Origin: Burkholderia pyrrocinia
Lineage (GTDB): Bacteria > Pseudomonadota > Gammaproteobacteria > Burkholderiales > Burkholderiaceae
NCBI RefSeq assembly: GCF_018417535.1
Contig: NZ_CP070977.1
Coordinates: 3,410,001 to 3,474,000, forward strand
Length of the DNA stretch: 64,000 nucleotides
Direction of reading: 5' to 3'
The notes under the pieces are model-generated. The model was not told the origin of the DNA and did no database searches. It saw nothing but the letters and a program-made list of their open reading frames with translations. Positions 61,624 through 64,000 of the stretch are shown here, in pieces. Each line of letters opens with the position of its first letter. The first letter of the stretch is position 1. Made by a program: the position numbers and the translations under genes.

Positions 61624-62772
61624 ATGGATTTCCAGCACACAGAAGACCGCCGGATGCTGGCGGACACGTTGAACCGCTTCATCGCCGAACAGTACGCGTT
61701 CCCGGTGCGCGATCGCATCGCGCAGTCGGCCGAAGGCTTCGATCGCGCGATGTGGCAGCGCTTCGCTGAACTCGGCACGGTCGGCGCGCTGTTTCCCGAG
61801 GCCGACGGCGGCTTCGGCGGCGCGGGCTTCGACATTGCCGTGGTGTTCGAATGCCTCGGGCGCGGGCTCGTCGTCGAGCCGTTCCTCGGCGCGCTGCTCG
61901 CGGGCCGCGCGCTGTCGCTCGCCGGTGGCGATGCGCATCGCGAGAAGCTCGCGGCGCTGATCGACGGCAGCGCGAGCGCCGCGTTCGCGCACGACGAGCC
62001 GGGCTCGCACTACGAACTGACGACCGTGCGCACGCGTGCCGAACGCTCGGGCGACGGCTGGGTGCTGACCGGCGCGAAGGGCGTCGTCGACCAGGCCGCG
62101 CAGGCGGCGTTCTTCGTCGTCAGCGCACGCACGTCCGGTCACGACGACGATGCGGCCGGCATCGGCCTGTTCGTCGTGCCGGCCGATGCGCCGGGCGTAT
62201 CGCTGCGCGACTACAGGAAGATCGATGGCGGCCGCGCGGCCGAGGTGCGCTTCGATCGCGTCGCGCTGCCGGCCGATGCCGCGCTCGGCGAGGCGGGCGG
62301 CGATCACGACGGCGAAGCGGGCGCGGCGCTGCTCGAACGCGTGCTCGGCTACGGGCTGCTCGCGCTGTCGGCGGAGGCGCTCGGCGCGATGGACGTCGCG
62401 AAGGAACACACGCTCGAATACCTGCGCACGCGCAAGCAGTTCGGTATGCCGATCGGGAGTTTCCAGGCGCTGCAGCACCGGATGGCCGACCTGCTGCTCG
62501 AAGTCGAGCAGGCGCGCTCGGCCGTGATCAACGCGGCCGCGCAGCTCGATGCGCCGCGCGCGGTGCGCGAACGCGCGCTCGCGGCGGCGAAGGTCAGCAT
62601 CGGCCGGATCGGCACGCTCGTCGCCGAGGAGAGCATCCAGTTGCACGGCGGGATCGGGATGACGTGGGAGCTGCCGCTGTCGCATTACGCGAAGCGCCTC
62701 GTGATGATCGATCACCAGCTCGGCGACGAGGATCACCATCTCGCGCGCTACATCGCGCTGTCGAAACAGTAA
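61624..62772 (+). CDS. Acyl-CoA dehydrogenase (pimeloyl-CoA dehydrogenase small-subunit-like)
   Basis: A 382-aa ACAD. N-terminal MDFQHTEDRRMLADTLNRF, GALFPEADGGFGGAGFDI, and the C-terminal LHGGIGMTWELPLSHYAKRL. Compared with the first ACAD it is divergent, as expected for a partner subunit. 14 bp after the first ACAD gene, clearly co-transcribed. Substrate is inferred, not demonstrated. Confidence 0.91.
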   Translation: MDFQHTEDRRMLADTLNRFIAEQYAFPVRDRIAQSAEGFDRAMWQRFAELGTVGALFPEADGGFGGAGFDIAVVFECLGRGLVVEPFLGALLAGRALSLAGGDAHREKLAALIDGSASAAFAHDEPGSHYELTTVRTRAERSGDGWVLTGAKGVVDQAAQAAFFVVSARTSGHDDDAAGIGLFVVPADAPGVSLRDYRKIDGGRAAEVRFDRVALPADAALGEAGGDHDGEAGAALLERVLGYGLLALSAEALGAMDVAKEHTLEYLRTRKQFGMPIGSFQALQHRMADLLLEVEQARSAVINAAAQLDAPRAVRERALAAAKVSIGRIGTLVAEESIQLHGGIGMTWELPLSHYAKRLVMIDHQLGDEDHHLARYIALSKQ

Positions 62773-62802
62773 AAGCGCATAGCGCGAATGGAGGAGACAA
62801 GG

Positions 62803-64000
62803 ATGACGAACGAACCGCGCGCATTGCCGCTGGCCGGCGTGAAGGTGCTCGATTTCTCGCGCGTGCTCGCGGGCCCGTGGTGCGCGATGGTGCTCGCCGA
62901 TTTCGGCGCGGAAGTGATCAAGGTCGAGCATCCGGCGCGCGGCGACGACACGCGCGACTGGGGGCTGCGGATCGGCAATACCGAGACGACCTACTTCAAC
63001 AGTGTGAATCGCAGCAAGCGTTCGATCTGCCTGGACCTGCAGACCGAGGCCGGGCAGCGCATCGCGCGCGAGCTGGCCGCGCAGGCCGACGTGGTGATCC
63101 ACAACTTCAAGTTCGGCGGCGCGGAAAAGCTCGGCCTCGGCTGCGACGCGCTGGCCGAACTGAACCCGCGCCTCGTGCACTGCGCGATCTCGGGCTACGA
63201 CCGTTCGGGCGCCGAGGCCGCGCGGCCCGGCTACGACCTCGTCGTGCAGGGCGAGGCCGGGCTGATGGCACTGAACGGCGAAGCCGGCCAGCCGCCGCTG
63301 AAGTTCGGCGTCGCGGCGGTCGACCTGTTCACCGGCATGTATTCGGCGCAGGCGATCCTCGCCGCGCTGTACGAGCGCCATGCGACCGGGCGCGGGCGGC
63401 GCATCGAGATGGCGCTGTTCGACTGCGGGCTGATGATCACCGCGTACTACGGGCTCGACGCGCTGCTGATGGGCGAGGACCCGCCGCGCTACGGCAACGC
63501 GCATCCGTCGATCGTGCCGTACGGCGTGTTCGACGCGGCCGACGGCCCGCTCGTGATCACGGTCGGCAACAACACGCAGTTCGCGCGCTTTTGCGATGTG
63601 ATCGAGCGGCCCGACCTCGCCGCCGACGCGCGCTACAAGACCAATCTCGGCCGCTCGGAGAATCGCGCCGATCTGCTGCCCGAGATTCGCCGCGAACTCG
63701 CACGCCGGTCGCGCGCGACGCTGCTTGCCGTGCTTGCGGACGAGGGCATTCCGTGCGGCGAAGTGCTCGGACTGCACGAAGCGCTGACGTCCGAGCGGGC
63801 GACCAGCGCGGGGCTCGTCACGCGGCAGCCGCATCCGGTCGCGGGCGACGTCGACGTGCTCGCGCCGCCGTATCGCTTCGACGGCGCGCGGCTGCCGGTG
63901 CGCGGCGCGCCGCCCGTGCTGGGCGCGGATACGGACGCGGTGCTCGGCGGCTGGCTCGGGATGTCGGCCGACGAGGTCGCGCGGCTGCGTGCGGATCGCA
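62803..64000 (+). CDS. Class III CoA-transferase (CaiB/BaiF family), 3' end outside window
   Basis: At least 399 aa, open to the window end. GVKVLDFSRVLAGPWCAMVL at the N-terminus, VNRSKRSICLDL, the catalytic Asp region RPGYDLVVQGEAGLM and MALFDCGLM match family III transferases, which move CoA between carboxylic acids. GGAGGAGACAAGG precedes the ATG. Fourth gene of the operon; it would activate the acid that the acyl-CoA dehydrogenases then oxidise. Confidence 0.93.
   Translation, partial: MTNEPRALPLAGVKVLDFSRVLAGPWCAMVLADFGAEVIKVEHPARGDDTRDWGLRIGNTETTYFNSVNRSKRSICLDLQTEAGQRIARELAAQADVVIHNFKFGGAEKLGLGCDALAELNPRLVHCAISGYDRSGAEAARPGYDLVVQGEAGLMALNGEAGQPPLKFGVAAVDLFTGMYSAQAILAALYERHATGRGRRIEMALFDCGLMITAYYGLDALLMGEDPPRYGNAHPSIVPYGVFDAADGPLVITVGNNTQFARFCDVIERPDLAADARYKTNLGRSENRADLLPEIRRELARRSRATLLAVLADEGIPCGEVLGLHEALTSERATSAGLVTRQPHPVAGDVDVLAPPYRFDGARLPVRGAPPVLGADTDAVLGGWLGMSADEVARLRADR

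Overview
The window looks like ordinary core chromosome of a high-GC betaproteobacterium. The combination of phaM, type III pantothenate kinase coaX next to birA, a methionine synthase split into two genes, DUF3567, DUF1840 and DUF3108 proteins, aceK, and a ybeD-lipB-lipA cluster points to Burkholderia, most likely the B. cepacia complex (inference from gene content, no search run). No rRNA, tRNA, CRISPR array, insertion sequence or prophage was recognised.

Layout. 1-6 kb: secreted alpha/beta hydrolase, YchJ-like protein, SDR, beta carbonic anhydrase and aceK, all on the minus strand. 6-9.5 kb: metallo-beta-lactamase-fold hydrolase, SWIM zinc-finger protein, DUF6429 protein, and the decayed tail of an ABC-F ATPase. 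9.5-16 kb: peptide-type solute-binding protein, SDR, dsbA, SPOR protein, argS. 16-23 kb: DUF1840 protein, split metH, DUF3567 and DUF3108 proteins, IclR regulator. 23-29.4 kb: FAH-family hydrolase, enoyl-CoA hydratase, phaM, patatin, ferritin-like protein, hldE C-domain homologue. 29.4-31.6 kb: small membrane protein, coaX, birA.

31.6-33.9 kb is a clearly more AT-rich insertion carrying a PAAR protein, a predicted M35/aspzincin metallopeptidase and a secreted OmpA-like protein in overlapping frames. It reads as an orphan type VI secretion cargo (spike tip, toxic protease, candidate periplasmic immunity or accessory protein), bordered by short ORFs that may be remnants. It is the most interesting locus here.

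34-43.3 kb: SEL1-repeat protein coupled to a 5'-nucleotidase lipoprotein; an Mla/MCE-type lipid transporter (permease, ATPase, MCE protein, auxiliary lipoprotein); VanZ protein, 2Fe-2S ferredoxin, small alpha/beta hydrolase. 43.9-49.8 kb: D,D-carboxypeptidase, D-amino acid aminotransferase, ybeD, lipB and lipA (peptidoglycan and lipoate), interrupted by a GcvA-like LysR gene divergent from a DUF2917 gene with a palindromic operator between them. 50-52.8 kb: tauABC-like sulfonate importer. 53-57 kb: YadA-type trimeric autotransporter and gamma-glutamyltransferase. 57-64 kb: a LysR regulator divergent from a fatty-acid or dicarboxylate beta-oxidation operon (FadJ-like fusion, two acyl-CoA dehydrogenases, class III CoA-transferase cut by the window edge), with two palindromes in the divergent promoter region.
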